Shown: in pieces, positions 25,048-33,776 of the stretch
How positions within the stretch are numbered: the first letter of the stretch is position 1
Layout: each line of letters opens with the position of its first letter
From: DASWJQ01 sp036397095
Lineage (GTDB): Bacteria > Chloroflexota > Anaerolineae > Anaerolineales > E44-bin32
NCBI GenBank assembly: GCA_036397095.1
Contig: DASWJQ010000118.1
Coordinates: forward strand, 23,392-87,391
Direction of reading: 5' to 3'
DNA length: 64,000 bases
Position numbers and translations under genes: made by a program
Notes under the pieces: generated by a model
What the model was told of the DNA's origin: nothing
The model's database searches: none
What the model saw: the letters and a program-made list of their open reading frames with translations, nothing else

Positions 25048-25056
25048 GCGCCTGCC

Positions 25057-26919
25057 ATGCCCGCCGTACCCCGCAACCCACCCAAGTTGGAGGGGCTCCC
25101 GCCCAAACCCGGCTGCTACTTAATGAAGGACGAGCAGGGCCGGGTGCTTTACGTTGGCAAGGCGGTCAACCTGCGCAGTCGGGTCCGATCCTATTTCCAG
25201 CCATCGGCTCAACTAACCATTAAGACCGGCGAGCTGGTGGCCCGCGTGACCGATGTCGAGTGGATCGTGGTCGGCTCAGAGCTCGAGGCGCTGATCCTCG
25301 AGATGAACCTGATCAAGCGCCACCGGCCCAAGTACAACGTCCGGCTCAAGGACGACAAGCGCTACCCGTACATCCGGGTGCATTGGGCGGATGCGTTCCC
25401 GACGGTAACCGTCACCCGCCGCTTGAAGGATGACGGCTCGCGCTACTTCGGCCCCTATACCAGTGTGTGGGCCGTGCACCAGACGCTGGATGTGCTGCGC
25501 CGCATCTTCCCGTATCTGACCTGTGACCGGGTGATCACCGGCGAGGACAAGCGGGCATGCTTATACTTCGACATCAAGCTGTGCCAGGGCCCCTGCATTG
25601 GAGCGGTTGACCAGCCGACCTACCGGGCGATGATCGCCGATCTATGTCGTTTCCTCGAGGGGCAGACCGACGAAGTGGTGGCCCGGCTCGAGGTCGCGAT
25701 GCAGCAGGCGTCAGCCAAGCTGCACTTCGAACGGGCGGCCGCCCTGCGCGACCAGCTCAGTGCCATCGAGAAAGTGGTCGAAGGCCAGAAGGTCGTCTCG
25801 CAGCAAAGGATCGATTCGGATGTCATCGCCTTCGCTCGCGAGAAGGGCGACGCCTGCGTCCAGGTCTTTTTCATTCGAGCCGGCAAAATGATCGGTCGTG
25901 AATACTTCATCCTGGAAGGCACCGAAGACGCCGAGGCGGCCGAAATCGTCGGCTCGTTCGTCAAGCAGTTTTACGAAAAGTCGGCGCAGGTGCCGGCACG
26001 CGTCATGCTGCCCATCGAGGTCGAGGAATCCAAAATCATCGAAGCGTGGCTCAGCAAGCGGCGCCAGGGGCAGGCCAAAGTCAAACTGCAGGTGCCCCGG
26101 CGTGGGCGCAATCGTGCATTGGTGGAGCTGGCGGCCGAGAACGCCGCCGATACGTTGGCCATGCTGCGCGCCCAGTGGGAGCAAGACCGCAGCAAGCATG
26201 TGGCTGCGCTGAGCGAACTACAGCAGGCGTTGGGGCTGGCCGAGCCGCCCAATCGCATCGAATGCTATGACATCTCCAACCTGCAGGGGACGGCGGCAGC
26301 TGGGTCGATGGTCGTGTTCGAGCAAGGGGTGCCGGTGAAACGGCTGTACCGCAAGTTCACCATTAAGACCGTCGAAGGGCAGGACGATTTCGCAAGTATG
26401 GAAGAGGTGCTGCGGCGCCGCTTCCGACGCTGGCAAATTGCTCAGGAAGAGAAAGCCAAGCCCGGTGGCAAACTGGACCAGGCGTTTGGATTGCTGCCCG
26501 ATCTGGTGATCGTGGATGGCGGCAAGGGCCAACTGGGCCGGGCGGTGAGCGTGCTGGCCGACCACGAGTTGATCGAGCGCGTCCCCGTCGCCGGCCTGGC
26601 CAAAGGCCACGAAGAGCTGTACCTTCCCGACCGGCCAGATTCCGTGGTCTTGCCGCGACGCTCGGAGGGCCTGTTCTTGCTGCAGCGATTGCGCGATGAG
26701 GCCCACCGCTTCGCCGTCGGCCAACATCGGGTCCAGCGCCGGGTATCAACACTGACCTCACAGTTGGATTCGGTGCCAGGCATCGGCCCAGCCCGACGCA
26801 AGGCGCTGCTGACAACCTTCGGCGACATCGACGGATTGAGGCGGGCGGACGTGACCGACCTGACGGCCGTGCCCGGCATCAGCCAGGAATTGGCCGAACG
26901 CGTGAAGGCTGCCCTATAG
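25057..26919 (+). CDS. uvrC: Excinuclease ABC subunit C
   Basis: The 620-aa protein is a complete UvrC, the dual-incision nuclease of nucleotide excision repair. The GIY-YIG domain is at the N terminus (GCYLMKDEQGRVLYVGKAVNL, then RYFGPYTS). The UVR motif lies around residue 205-240 (AMQQASAKLHFERAAALRDQL). The RNase H-like domain has ECYDISNLQGTAAAGSMVVF and LVIVDGGKGQL. Tandem helix-hairpin-helix motifs end the protein (LDSVPGIGPARRKALLTTFG, TAVPGISQELAERV). Length is typical. It sits divergent from the solute-binding lipoprotein gene and 10 nt upstream of a CheY-like gene, with which it is probably cotranscribed. Confidence 0.97.
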   Translation: MPAVPRNPPKLEGLPPKPGCYLMKDEQGRVLYVGKAVNLRSRVRSYFQPSAQLTIKTGELVARVTDVEWIVVGSELEALILEMNLIKRHRPKYNVRLKDDKRYPYIRVHWADAFPTVTVTRRLKDDGSRYFGPYTSVWAVHQTLDVLRRIFPYLTCDRVITGEDKRACLYFDIKLCQGPCIGAVDQPTYRAMIADLCRFLEGQTDEVVARLEVAMQQASAKLHFERAAALRDQLSAIEKVVEGQKVVSQQRIDSDVIAFAREKGDACVQVFFIRAGKMIGREYFILEGTEDAEAAEIVGSFVKQFYEKSAQVPARVMLPIEVEESKIIEAWLSKRRQGQAKVKLQVPRRGRNRALVELAAENAADTLAMLRAQWEQDRSKHVAALSELQQALGLAEPPNRIECYDISNLQGTAAAGSMVVFEQGVPVKRLYRKFTIKTVEGQDDFASMEEVLRRRFRRWQIAQEEKAKPGGKLDQAFGLLPDLVIVDGGKGQLGRAVSVLADHELIERVPVAGLAKGHEELYLPDRPDSVVLPRRSEGLFLLQRLRDEAHRFAVGQHRVQRRVSTLTSQLDSVPGIGPARRKALLTTFGDIDGLRRADVTDLTAVPGISQELAERVKAAL

Positions 26920-26929
26920 AGGAGATGGC

Positions 26930-27301
26930 ATGAGGACGGTCTGGATCGTAGACGACGACGATGAGATGAGCCATGCCGTGACCTTGATGCTCAAGCTGCT
27001 CGAGTGGCAGGTGAGGACCTTTCACGACGCCCGGTCGGCCTCGAAGCTGCTGTTGGCCGGCGAACGACCGGACGTGCTGTTGCTCGATATCAACATGCCC
27101 GAAGTCAGTGGGATCGACATGCTTGAGTTCGTTCGCCGTCGCAACGAGCTCAACGACTTGCCGGTGATTATGCTGTCTTCGGAAACCACCGACCTGCAAG
27201 TCGACGAGGCGATGGATCTGGGGGCCAGTGCGTACATCTTCAAGCCGGTGATGATCGACGAGCTGGAGGCGGCCCTGCAGAAAGTGGCCAGGCCGGCCTA
27301 G
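26930..27301 (+). CDS. Single-domain response regulator (CheY-like)
   Basis: The 123-aa protein is a lone receiver domain: acidic cluster VDDDDE, phospho-acceptor Asp53 in LLLDINMPEVSGID, Ser in VIMLSSE and Lys in YIFKPVMID. It has no output domain and would act by protein-protein contact or as a phosphate sink. It begins 10 nt after uvrC with AGAGGAGA as SD, so it is likely cotranscribed with a DNA repair gene. No cognate kinase is adjacent. Its stop shares a CTAG with convergent galK. Confidence 0.9.
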   Translation: MRTVWIVDDDDEMSHAVTLMLKLLEWQVRTFHDARSASKLLLAGERPDVLLLDINMPEVSGIDMLEFVRRRNELNDLPVIMLSSETTDLQVDEAMDLGASAYIFKPVMIDELEAALQKVARPA

Positions 27302-28473
27302 CCGTCCAGCCGGATGGCCTGGGCTCCCCCCGCCGGCTGGCAAATCCATACCTGAAGTTCGTGGTTCAGTCTAAGCTTGGCTCGCCGCCGCAGCTCAGCG
27401 GCGAAGGCTTCGGCCCGGTCCCTTGCGACCCAATTGATCGTGCTGCCCCCGAAACCGGCCCCCGTCATGCGGGCCCCGTAGCAGCCCGGGCACTCGAGCG
27501 CCATCTCCACCAGCGCGTCCAGCTTGGGATGACTGACCTGGTACAGATCACGCAGGCTTTCATGGCCAGCGAGCAGCAGCCGCCCCATCCGTTCCGAATC
27601 GCCGGCTCGCAGCGCGGCCACGGCCTGGCGCACACGTTCGTTTTCATCGGCAACGTGACGCACGCGCCGGTCAAGCGGCTCGGGCAGCCCTGCTGCCAGG
27701 CGGGCCGCTTCGCCGGTTGTCAGTTCGGACAGGTTCACCAGGTCCGGCCGCTGCGTTCGCAGCAGGGCCAGTGCCTGGCTGCATTCGGCCACCCGCTGGT
27801 TGTAACCGGCCTCCGCCAGCTGGCGCACCACACCGCTGTCGGCAATCACCAGGCTGACGGTCGTGGGCAGCGGCACGGCTTCGCAGGTGAACGAGCCGAA
27901 GTCGAGCAGGAGCGCGTGGTCCTGCCGTGCGGCCAGCGCCGTCCATTGGTCGAGCAGTCCGCTGGCCACCCCGACGAACTCGTTCTCCGCCCGCTGACAC
28001 ACGCGAGCCAACCCTAATGGGTCGATGTCAATGCCGGCCAGCGCCAGCCAGCCGACGGCGCATGCGACTTCAACCGCTGCCGAAGAGGACAGCCCCGAGC
28101 CGATGGGCACGCTGGAGCTGACCAGGCCTTGCAGCCCGGCAGGATCGTAGCCCGCCTGGCGCAGTGCCCAGCCGACGCCGGCCGGGTAACGGGCCCAGCC
28201 GGCCAAGCCGGCCGCCCGGGGAGGGGTCAAGTCGGCCAGGTGGAATGTACCGGCCTGGCCCAGGTCGGCGGCTTCGATCTCGACCACGTCGTCGTGGTTG
28301 GGCGCCAGCAGGAACCAGGCTGACCGATCAATGGCGCAGGGCAAGGCCAGGCCGCCGCTGTAGTCGACGTGCTCGCCAATTAGGTTGACCCGGCCGGGGG
28401 CCGAGGCCGCTACAACCGGCAGCCGGCCAAAGGCCGCCTCGAACTGGCTGAGCAACGCCTGCGGAACGGCCAT
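27298..28473 (-). CDS. galK: Galactokinase
   Basis: The 391-aa GHMP kinase phosphorylates galactose at C1 in the Leloir pathway. The signature GRVNLIGEHVDYSGG is near the N terminus, the ATP-binding PIGSGLSSSAAVEVA is near residue 120, and MTGAGFGGSTINWV is near the C terminus. Length fits the family. It overlaps the preceding XPB-like gene by one base, so translation may be coupled. No galT or galE is found in the window. The phosphohexomutase at 22-23.6 kb could act downstream on glucose 1-phosphate. Confidence 0.94.
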   Translation of the reverse strand: MAVPQALLSQFEAAFGRLPVVAASAPGRVNLIGEHVDYSGGLALPCAIDRSAWFLLAPNHDDVVEIEAADLGQAGTFHLADLTPPRAAGLAGWARYPAGVGWALRQAGYDPAGLQGLVSSSVPIGSGLSSSAAVEVACAVGWLALAGIDIDPLGLARVCQRAENEFVGVASGLLDQWTALAARQDHALLLDFGSFTCEAVPLPTTVSLVIADSGVVRQLAEAGYNQRVAECSQALALLRTQRPDLVNLSELTTGEAARLAAGLPEPLDRRVRHVADENERVRQAVAALRAGDSERMGRLLLAGHESLRDLYQVSHPKLDALVEMALECPGCYGARMTGAGFGGSTINWVARDRAEAFAAELRRRAKLRLNHELQVWICQPAGGAQAIRLDG

Positions 28474-30137
28474 CAGCTGGATTCGGCTTGGTCGCTGGCT
28501 TCGATCAGCAGACCGTCCTTGGCGGCTGCCGCTGACAAGGCGGCCAGGTCTTTGCGACGGATGAGGGCCGCCGTCGGTCCCAGCCGCTCCTGGACCAGCC
28601 CTCGCAGCCGGCGGTTGGCAAGCAGTTGATCGAGCAACTCCGGTTGACTCACTTGAAGCACAAGCAGGGCGTCGATCGAGGCCTCGACGCCGTTGGCGAG
28701 CACACGCGCCAGCGCCTGCTGCAGACGGGCCGGCAACGGAGCCGGACCGACTTCTTCGAGCAGCTTGACGATGTGGTCATGGCGGAGACCCTGTTCGGCG
28801 GCGGCCAACAGCGCTGTCGGTCGAAGCCGGTAATGATAGGTGTCATCGGCGTATCCGAGCCATGCGCTCAATCGGGCGATCTGGTAGCGCAGCGAGCGCG
28901 AGGCGGCCCGCGGCAGCGCAATCGAACCATCGGCTTGCAGACGGCCGTTGGCTGTCGGCTCGTCGAGACCGGGAATGGGTCCTCCGAACACCACGCTCGA
29001 CCAGGCGGTCAGGCGGAATCGGTCCGGCGGTTCGCCGTCTTCATGGCCCAGGTCGACAGCGCCAAGCCAATGGAGCGGTCCCATTAGGAGCCAGCGCAGC
29101 AAGGCGCCATCCACCGCTGGCCAGGCCTCGGTGCCTTGCAGGAAGGCCCCCGTACGGCGGTCACGCAGGTACCACGAATCGAAATCGGCGCCAGGGCGCA
29201 TGAAGCCGGGGTGTCGCTGGCGGACGGCGTCTACGAAATCGGGCAGATCCCACCATCGCCCAACTGGAATCCCCCGGATCAACTGGAGCGCGGCCTGGCG
29301 GGTAGGCAAAGGCTCGTTGGGCCAGCCAGTTGGCCCGGCGCGCAGGTGCTCAAGCTGGGCAAGATCGTTCCATGTCCCCGAGTCGAGCCATGCCCGAATC
29401 AGCGCAGCCAGCGTGTCGGCCCGGTTCAGATCGAGGAAGGAGCCTACCCGCTCGGGCTCGGGCCGGGCGCGGGCCGGGTCGAGCAGGTTGAGTTCGGTCA
29501 ACAAGTGCAGGCACAGCGCACCCGCCGCGGGCTGGGTCAGAAAGGGGTGCAGGGCGAGTAGGCGTTGGCGGATCTCGCCGGTGGGGGTCGTTGGCCAGCG
29601 GCGCAATGCAGCCAACAGGGTGGCGCTGTCATCCACCAGGCTCGACCTGGCGCGCGCGATTGCGCCAGGCGGTTCAGCCGGCCGGCCCAACGCCGAGTCT
29701 GAAATGGCCTGCGGCTGAATGGCGGTGGATAGTTCGGTTGGGATGTAGACGAATTCTCGGGGGCCGACGGGGGAGTCGGCGAAAGCGCGGGCGATCAGGC
29801 CGCGGTAGTACAGTCGCTCGCTGTCGGACACCGGCTGGCGCCAGGGACGCAGACGGTCGCGCCGACCCGGCCCCATTTCGCGGATTTCGCCATGCCGCTG
29901 GCGGAAGTCCGCCCAGGGCTGCGGCCCGCCGCTGGCCAGTTCGCCCAGCGCCTGGCTGGCGCTGGCTGGCAGCGAATCGAGGGTCTCGGCAAGCTGGGTT
30001 GGCTCTTGCAGCCGTTCGGTCAGCCGGCGGGCGGCCTCAGGGGCATCGCCCATGGGCGGGTCTAACGCCCACAACTCGGCAATCGCCCGCAGTAGGCCAA
30101 GGTCGTAATCCTGGAGCGACTGGAACAGCGAGCGCAT
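28473..30137 (-). CDS. Helicase-associated XPB/Ssl2-like domain protein
   Basis: The 554-aa protein has no Walker motifs. It begins RSLFQSLQDYDLGLLRAIAELWAL, like the N terminus of actinobacterial and chloroflexal XPB/Ssl2-like proteins. The C-terminal third matches a helicase-C-3 or XPB-associated module (IALPRAASRSLRYQIARLSAWLGYADDTYHYRLRP, then HIVKLLEEV and RRLRGLVQERLGPTAALI). It probably binds DNA or a DNA-repair partner without helicase activity of its own. No partner ATPase of the XPB type is in the window. The family call rests on remembered pattern rather than a search, so it is moderate. It lies between the lipid kinase gene (10 nt upstream) and galK, likely one operon. Confidence 0.6.
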   Translation of the reverse strand: MRSLFQSLQDYDLGLLRAIAELWALDPPMGDAPEAARRLTERLQEPTQLAETLDSLPASASQALGELASGGPQPWADFRQRHGEIREMGPGRRDRLRPWRQPVSDSERLYYRGLIARAFADSPVGPREFVYIPTELSTAIQPQAISDSALGRPAEPPGAIARARSSLVDDSATLLAALRRWPTTPTGEIRQRLLALHPFLTQPAAGALCLHLLTELNLLDPARARPEPERVGSFLDLNRADTLAALIRAWLDSGTWNDLAQLEHLRAGPTGWPNEPLPTRQAALQLIRGIPVGRWWDLPDFVDAVRQRHPGFMRPGADFDSWYLRDRRTGAFLQGTEAWPAVDGALLRWLLMGPLHWLGAVDLGHEDGEPPDRFRLTAWSSVVFGGPIPGLDEPTANGRLQADGSIALPRAASRSLRYQIARLSAWLGYADDTYHYRLRPTALLAAAEQGLRHDHIVKLLEEVGPAPLPARLQQALARVLANGVEASIDALLVLQVSQPELLDQLLANRRLRGLVQERLGPTAALIRRKDLAALSAAAAKDGLLIEASDQAESS

Positions 30138-30147
30138 GGCGCCTCGG

Positions 30148-31062
30148 TCAAACCAGGACCTGGATGGCCTTGGGGATCACCTCGATTTGGAGTTCAGTGA
30201 CGTCCGACAGGAAATCGGCGAAGATCTCACCGTCGGTATGAATCGGAACAGGGGCGGCCGAATTAATCTTCATCCGCTTGAAGGCCCCCAGCCGCACAAC
30301 CTTAAAGCGACCGTGGGTGCCATTCATCACCTCGGGGATCAGGCGGAACATCATCGGTCGGGAGACTTCCTCAATCATGGCGTAGTTGAGCTGGCCATCG
30401 TCCGGCACGGCGTCGGGCGAGGTCAGGAACCCACCGCCTTCACGCGGGCCATTGTTCAAGCTGATCATGAGCGTGTTCTGCTCGAAGGTCTCGGCATCCG
30501 TTTCGAAGCGCATCAGGGGGGCGTTGTGCTGCAGGAAGATTGTCTTAATGACGGCCCACAAGTACATGGGAAAGCCGCGCAGCCGCCGGATGGCGTAAGC
30601 GTAGATGGCGACCGAGGCGCCAAAGCCAATGCTGATCGTATTGTCCCAGTACTCGGTGCGGCCCCGGTTGTCGCTGATGCTAGCCAAATCGATCCAGCGC
30701 GGCTGGCCCTCGAAGACGCGCAGGATGGCCTCGTCCGGGTCGTGCGGCAGTCCAACGTTTGCGCAAAAATCGTTGCCGGATCCGACGGGCACGGCGGCCA
30801 GCAGCGGCCGCTGCTCGGCGGGGAACTTCATCAGACCATTGACCACCTCATGGACCGTGCCGTCGCCGCCTAATGCGGCGATCACTTCGAAGCCGTCGCG
30901 GACGGCTTGTTCGGTTAGCTCGGTGGCCTGGCCCGGGAATTCGGTGGCGGCCCAATCGCCGCCGCCGTAGCGGTCGAGTGTGGCATTGAAGGTCTGGGCG
31001 ATGTCCCAGGCGTGGCCGCGGTCGGCATGTGGGTTGAAGATCAGTTTGGTGCGACGACTCAC
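30148..31062 (-). CDS. Diacylglycerol kinase-family lipid kinase
   Basis: The 304-aa protein has the DAGK catalytic pattern: LIFNPHADRGHA at the N terminus, IAALGGDGTVHEVVNGLM (the GGDGT nucleotide loop near residue 65), and VPVGSGNDFCANVGLP. The C-terminal beta-sandwich domain follows (TPDAVPDDGQLNYAMIEEVSR, VHTDGEIF-like IHTDGEIF). It phosphorylates a membrane lipid such as diacylglycerol or a related lipid (YegS/DgkB type). The start overlaps the preceding CBS gene by 4 nt, so the two are coupled. The CBS protein might tune it by adenylate level, which is inference. Confidence 0.9.
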   Translation of the reverse strand: MSRRTKLIFNPHADRGHAWDIAQTFNATLDRYGGGDWAATEFPGQATELTEQAVRDGFEVIAALGGDGTVHEVVNGLMKFPAEQRPLLAAVPVGSGNDFCANVGLPHDPDEAILRVFEGQPRWIDLASISDNRGRTEYWDNTISIGFGASVAIYAYAIRRLRGFPMYLWAVIKTIFLQHNAPLMRFETDAETFEQNTLMISLNNGPREGGGFLTSPDAVPDDGQLNYAMIEEVSRPMMFRLIPEVMNGTHGRFKVVRLGAFKRMKINSAAPVPIHTDGEIFADFLSDVTELQIEVIPKAIQVLV

Positions 31063-31469
31063 AATCGTTCCTCCCAGCCTCGCTCTTCGACTGCCAGGAA
31101 GATATCGGTTGTCGAGATCATGCCGACCAGGCTGCCGCGGTCGTCCTCGACCGGCAGGTGATGGGTGCCAATCTCCCCCATCTTGCGGGCGGCCTTACGC
31201 AGGGTCCAGTCGGGCCGGGCGCGGGTTACGGGCGAGGTCATGATGTCGGCAACCGTGGCAGACAAAGGATCGCGTTCAGTCGCAACAATCTTGTCGCGAA
31301 TATCGGTGGTCGTCACGATGCCGTAACGGGTTTCGTCGCCGGTGGTGAGATCAACGACGAGACTGCGGATTCCGCGGCGCCGCATCAGCGTGAGCGCCTG
31401 GGCGACCGTCATTTCGGGCACAATGAGAATGACCGGGCTGCTCATCCAATCCTGCACCAGATTGGCCAT
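31059..31469 (-). CDS. CBS-domain pair protein
   Basis: The 136-aa protein is a Bateman module: two CBS repeats (WMSSPVILIVPEMTVAQALTLMRRRGIRSLVV and DIMTSPVTRARPDWTLRKAARKMGEIGTHHLPV), each followed by a GIVTTTDI or GMISTTDIF strand. Such modules bind adenosine nucleotides and regulate partners. GTGAGGAG gives a strong SD and a TATAAT lies about 32 nt upstream. It is the first gene of the operon that continues with the lipid kinase, the XPB-like protein and galK. Confidence 0.92.
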   Translation of the reverse strand: MANLVQDWMSSPVILIVPEMTVAQALTLMRRRGIRSLVVDLTTGDETRYGIVTTTDIRDKIVATERDPLSATVADIMTSPVTRARPDWTLRKAARKMGEIGTHHLPVEDDRGSLVGMISTTDIFLAVEERGWEERL

Positions 31470-31501
31470 AGGCTCCTCACAGTCCCAGTCGGGTAGTCGG
31501 G

Positions 31502-31507
31502 ATTATA
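31502..31507 (-). promoter_or_regulatory. -10 box TATAAT upstream of the CBS-lipid kinase operon
   Basis: A perfect TATAAT on the minus strand lies 32 nt before the ATG at 31469, leaving room for the observed SD. The -35 is weak. Confidence 0.5.
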
Positions 31508-31801
31508 GTCTAGTCCCCGTAGATCAATCTTGGCCCAGCTTAGTACCAATTTTAAGCATAGCGCTCATTGACAGTCGGGTAGCGTGATTCTAGGCTAGAA
31601 GTTGAAACGGAGCCTCAGGCCACCGTAGGGCTGCGCGCTCTCGTCGGTCATGGGATGCTCCCGCCGCCCAGGCAGCCATGTCTGGGATCAGTAAGCGCCG
31701 CGGCTGGAGATGCGCCCTTCCCCATGATACGAACGGCGAGTGGCAACCGGCATTCCCCTTGCCGGCCGCCTTACGGCCATGGGGCTCTTTTTCGTTCCCC
31801 C

Positions 31802-32019
31802 TCGGAGCTTCCAACCACGAAGACGCAAAGGTCACCAAGCATTCCGAAGTGCCACAAAGGAAACTGCCAGATCTAGGACATGACCTCCGTTTGTGGCCCT
31901 ATCGTCCCCTTCGGAGCTTCTAACCACGAAGACGCAAAGGTCACCAAGCATTCTTAAGTGCCACAAACCAAACTGCCAGATCTAGGACATGACCTCCCTT
32001 TGTGGCCCTATCGTCCCCC
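31802..32019. repeat. Two tandem copies of a 109-bp unit
   Basis: Units 31802-31910 and 31911-32019 differ at only a handful of positions. Each starts TCGGAGCTT(C/T), has AACCACGAAGACGCAAAGG, GCCAGATCTAGGACATGACC and ends CTATCGTCCCC. A fragment of the unit end (TCGTTCCCCC) precedes copy 1, as if a third copy had decayed. Confidence 0.85.
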
Positions 32020-32042
32020 ATGTGATCTTCGTTGCCTGGTGG
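31921..32042. repeat. Imperfect palindrome (AACCAC family) overlapping the second tandem unit
   Basis: TAACCACGAAGACGCAAAGG on the left pairs imperfectly with a right arm ending CGTTGCCTGGTGGTTA. Core CACAAA/TTTGTGG blocks pair as well. It ends at the stop codon of the HAD gene, as the 8.7-kb element ends at the herA stop. Confidence 0.55.
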
Positions 32043-32651
32043 TTAAGTCTGCGCAAGCAGCGCTTCCAAGTCGGAGATCGCCTGCTCGGTCGTGCGAAAC
32101 TGAATGGCCTGCAGGCCGACCTGGCGGGCCCCGGCGACGTTCTCACGAAAGTCGTCTAGGAAGACTGCCGCCTCGGCGGCCACCCCCAACTGGTCCAAGG
32201 CCAACTGGTAGATGGCCGGATCGGGCTTGACCAGTCCGACCTCAGCCGACAGGATGACGACGTCAAACGCCTCGGCGAAGCGCCACTCCTGTTCGATCAT
32301 ATGGCGGACGGTGGGCCAGGCGTTGCTGAGCAGGGCGGTGCGGTAGGCCGGTCGCAACTGCCGGATGTACTCGACCAACGGTTGATCCACCTGGTCGCCC
32401 GACCAGAAGTCCTGCTCCAACTGCCCGGCCAATTCCGGCGCCAGCTTGAGCGTCTCAACCGCGTGCGCCCACACATGTTCGACCGGACCCCGGCCGAGGG
32501 AGGCCAGCTGGCTCGGCCGGCTTTCGAACACCAGGCGGTCGAGCTCGCCGGCAGGCAGTCCCAACCTGGTCTCCCATTTCTGGCGGCCCGTACGGTCGGC
32601 GGTGCGCAGGATGACACCGCCCATGTCCCAGATGATGGCTTCAATGGTCAC
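32043..32651 (-). CDS. HAD-superfamily hydrolase
   Basis: The 202-aa protein has HAD motif I as IIWDMGGVI (a variant in which the second Asp is Gly), motif II near LLSNAW, motif III Lys in GLVKPDPAIYQLAL, and motif IV FLDDFRENVAGARQVG. It belongs to the YihX/epoxide-hydrolase-like group that acts on phosphorylated sugars or related phosphoesters. The GTG at 32651 is chosen because GGGGAGG lies 7 nt upstream and it starts the first beta strand directly. An earlier in-frame ATG lacks an SD. The second catalytic Asp of DxD is replaced by Gly (D-M-G), which may reduce phosphatase activity. The substrate is unknown. Confidence 0.88.
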   Translation of the reverse strand: MTIEAIIWDMGGVILRTADRTGRQKWETRLGLPAGELDRLVFESRPSQLASLGRGPVEHVWAHAVETLKLAPELAGQLEQDFWSGDQVDQPLVEYIRQLRPAYRTALLSNAWPTVRHMIEQEWRFAEAFDVVILSAEVGLVKPDPAIYQLALDQLGVAAEAAVFLDDFRENVAGARQVGLQAIQFRTTEQAISDLEALLAQT

Positions 32652-32737
32652 CGATTGGCCTCCCCGGCGAACTCCCTGAGAACGGTTGGTCAAACGTCCA
32701 CCATCCTACCTTCCCTGGCCGGGCCGTGGACTGCCTT

Positions 32738-33745
32738 TCAACGAACCAACGGCTTGCTGTACGCGAACGAGCGCCGTACGACTTGATAGCCGAGCCGCTC
32801 ATACAGCGTCAGCGCCCCGCTCGGATTGTCGGCGTCGACGGTCAGGGCAGCTTCCTGCATGCCCTGGTCTTTGAGCAGCCGTAGACTCTCGGCGATCAGG
32901 TAGCTGGCCAGACCCCGGCGGCGCCAGGGGCGGCGCACGCCGATGTCCTCGGTGTAGCCGCGCAGCCGTCCCATGGCCTCGTTTTCATCGCGGTCGATGA
33001 AATTGAGGACCATACCGGCGACTTGGTCGCCGTCCCAGGCGACCTGCCAAAGCGCCGGGTCCTGGATCGGATCGGTGATCAGGCGCTGGAAGTCCTCTTC
33101 GCTCTCCTCACGGTGTCCCCAGTGATCGCGGAAAGCCTCCTCCTTGGCCAGCCAGATCGGGCGCCAGTGGTCTTCGGCCACCGGCCGGATTTCGAGGCCG
33201 TCGGGCGCCGGCAGGTCGGGTAAATCGTCGAGGGTCGGCCGGACCATGAAGTAGAAGTAGCGCTCCGCCTGGTAGCCGTGCGCCTCGATCAGCGACCGCA
33301 ATTCGACTTCGCCTTCGGTGACCGAACAGCGGAGCAGGGCAGGGCCATCACGATCGGCGGCCGCTTCGATGGCAGCGGCGCGCGCCTCGGCCCAGTGGGT
33401 CAGCGGTGCAAGGGCAACCGGTCGCCAGTCCGGGTCTAGGTAGGTGTGGTGAAGATACACGCGTGGTCCGTCGAGCTCGTCGAGCGTCAGCAGGTAACTT
33501 TCGCCGACAACTTGATCAGCGTGCCAGGCAAGACGGATATCCGATGCCGGGTCCAAGCCCTTGAAGTTTTTGTAGAAGTGATCCAGTTCCTCGCCGGTCG
33601 TGCGGTTATCGATGCCGTCGGCAGCGAAGCTGCGATTGACAACGGCAGCTAAACCTTCGGCGTCGGGCCGCTCGGCGTAGGAGCGAAATGTGAGTTGGTC
33701 GAGCGACAGACCCTGCTGGTCGACGACCTTTTGTTCGCTTTCCAT
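32738..33745 (-). CDS. Tandem GNAT N-acetyltransferase (MshD-like architecture)
   Basis: The 335-aa protein has two GNAT folds. The N-terminal one (about residues 15-150; LTFRSYAERPDAEGLAAVVNRSF) is degenerate. The C-terminal one (about 190-335) has LEIRPVAEDHW, ALWQVAWDGDQVAGMVLNFI and the acetyl-CoA loop DIGVRRPWRRRGLASYLIAESL, then ALTVDADNPSGALTLYERLGY. This double layout is that of mycothiol synthase-like enzymes, but no other mycothiol gene is present, so the substrate is uncertain. The ATG at 33745 has AGGAGG 6 nt upstream. It follows the methyltransferase gene by 31 nt on the same strand. Confidence 0.88.
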   Translation of the reverse strand: MESEQKVVDQQGLSLDQLTFRSYAERPDAEGLAAVVNRSFAADGIDNRTTGEELDHFYKNFKGLDPASDIRLAWHADQVVGESYLLTLDELDGPRVYLHHTYLDPDWRPVALAPLTHWAEARAAAIEAAADRDGPALLRCSVTEGEVELRSLIEAHGYQAERYFYFMVRPTLDDLPDLPAPDGLEIRPVAEDHWRPIWLAKEEAFRDHWGHREESEEDFQRLITDPIQDPALWQVAWDGDQVAGMVLNFIDRDENEAMGRLRGYTEDIGVRRPWRRRGLASYLIAESLRLLKDQGMQEAALTVDADNPSGALTLYERLGYQVVRRSFAYSKPLVR

Positions 33746-33776
33746 GATGCCTCCTGGCCGGCTGGCCACCCGGCGC

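Larger units (their letters stand above)
31508..32042. other. 535-nt non-coding gap with tandem and palindromic repeats
   Basis: No gene is supported. From 31508 to ~31800 I see only a possible plus-strand promoter (TTGACA at 31568-31573, 17 nt, then weak TAGGCT) and a short GGCCG/CGGCC stem near 31760-31776 followed by CTTTTTCG. From 31802 to 32042 the sequence is repeat (listed separately). Reading frames in the gap are short, overlap on both strands and lack RBS. Confidence 0.6.

Noticed and set aside
31590..31838. 82-codon minus-strand frame in the 31.5-32 kb gap
   Set aside because: No SD, no motif, and it enters the tandem repeat; likely chance.
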